30,865 nt of DNA from CAZYVU01 sp964651435. Lineage in GTDB: Bacteria; Desulfobacterota; Syntrophorhabdia; Syntrophorhabdales; CAYQXL01. The notes below the pieces were generated by a model, which did not search any database, was not told the origin of the DNA, and saw nothing but the letters and a program-made list of their open reading frames with translations. Of the stretch, positions 30,494 to 30,865 are shown piece after piece (within the stretch, counting starts at the first letter, position 1; the number at the start of each line of letters is the position of its first letter). Location of the stretch: NCBI GenBank assembly GCA_964651435.1, contig CAZYVU010000036.1:1-30865 (forward strand). Direction: 5' to 3'. The translations under genes were made by a program, and so were the position numbers.

Positions 30494-30865
30494 TACCGAC
30501 ATCCTCGTCTGGTACTTCAGGGGACACGAGGGCGCAGAAGCTTTCCTGGCAGCCATTGCCCGCCCGGCGAGGCAGGTCAGCAGCCTTACCGTCATGGAGC
30601 TCATCCAGGGATGCAGAAACAAGAAAGAGATTAAGGAGATTGGGGCCTTTCTTGCCGCCAACATCCCTCTCGTTGTCCATCCTGACCGTGCCGCATCCGA
30701 GATGGCTATTCGCCTTCTCTCCAGGTACGCCCTATTCCAGGGGCTTCGTACTGTTGATGCCCTTCTTGCCGCCACAGCCATAACGAGCGAGGTCAGTCTG
30801 GCAACGGGCAATTGGAGACATTTCCAGAGTCTTCCGGGCCTCAAGATCCGCAGATTCGATCCGAG
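30450..30865 (+). CDS. vapC: PIN-domain toxin VapC, truncated at window edge
   Basis: 138 codons are visible without a stop, so the gene runs past the right edge; VapC proteins are about 130-140 residues, so only a few residues are probably missing. Metal-site acids of the PIN nuclease are D15 in LVDTD, E50 in TVMELIQG and D103 in RTVDALLAA, with N121 in ATGNWRHF where the fourth acidic/polar residue is expected. The family cleaves specific RNAs, often tRNA anticodon loops. It overlaps the antitoxin by 44 bases, with GAGGGG before the ATG. An active toxin is likely, as no motif is damaged. Confidence 0.9.
   Translation, partial: MSRDESEKTEKILVDTDILVWYFRGHEGAEAFLAAIARPARQVSSLTVMELIQGCRNKKEIKEIGAFLAANIPLVVHPDRAASEMAIRLLSRYALFQGLRTVDALLAATAITSEVSLATGNWRHFQSLPGLKIRRFDP

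Overview
The window reads as part of a chromosome from a moderately GC-rich anaerobic bacterium, most likely of the former Deltaproteobacteria (Desulfobacterota, Syntrophia/Syntrophorhabdia-like). That placement is inference. It rests on a four-subunit ferredoxin-linked 2-oxoacid oxidoreductase, a B12-binding radical SAM enzyme, a short ArgA-like acetyltransferase with a C-terminal cysteine cluster, a minimal MetE-like protein, and dense overlapping operons. No rRNA, tRNA, IS element, prophage or CRISPR array was seen.

Region 1 (1-10597) is a divergent cell-surface glycan locus. The leftward arm (6416 to 1) encodes a GT39-like membrane glycosyltransferase, a flippase-like membrane protein, a GT2, an AlkP-superfamily hydrolase without signal peptide, a polyprenol-phosphate-type GT2, a DUF2304 protein and the first 15 codons of an MBOAT acyltransferase cut by the window edge. 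The rightward arm (6571-10597) encodes a complete MBOAT acyltransferase, an AlgX/AlgJ-like SGNH protein, a DUF3473-type polysaccharide deacetylase and a methyltransferase. A 154-bp gap with a good rightward sigma-70 promoter separates the arms. Together they look like machinery to build, flip, O-acylate, de-N-acetylate and methylate an envelope glycan or glycolipid. No polymerase, transporter or sortase is visible, so the product is unknown.

Region 2 (10665-14148) holds small metabolic genes: an HD-domain (YfbR-like) phosphohydrolase behind an orphan AbrB-type regulator, a divergent nucleoside 2-deoxyribosyltransferase, a cupin and a class II histone-deacetylase-fold amidohydrolase. The last has a near-consensus promoter that fixes its start at a GTG.

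Region 3 (14221-25482) is leftward. In transcription order: B12 radical SAM protein; GlcD-type FAD oxidase and zinc alcohol dehydrogenase (overlapping); then, from a TTGACA promoter, DUF948 and YtxH proteins, an AI-2E/PerM-family permease, a MetE-like protein, NAD kinase, RecN, ArgA-like GNAT and TldE/PmbA. Most junctions overlap or nearly touch.

Region 4 (25554-29997) is rightward: an alpha/beta hydrolase, a MutT-like Nudix hydrolase, then a vorDBAC-type operon from its own TTGACA promoter, followed by a tandem-ACT protein. It probably oxidises branched-chain or related 2-oxoacids to acyl-CoA with ferredoxin reduction.

Region 5 (29997-30865) is accessory: a cluster of 24-bp direct and inverted repeats with hairpins whose arms covary between copies, then a Phd/YefM antitoxin and PIN (VapC) toxin. 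The toxin runs off the right edge. The pair is driven by a promoter whose -10 box lies inside a perfect 20-bp palindrome.
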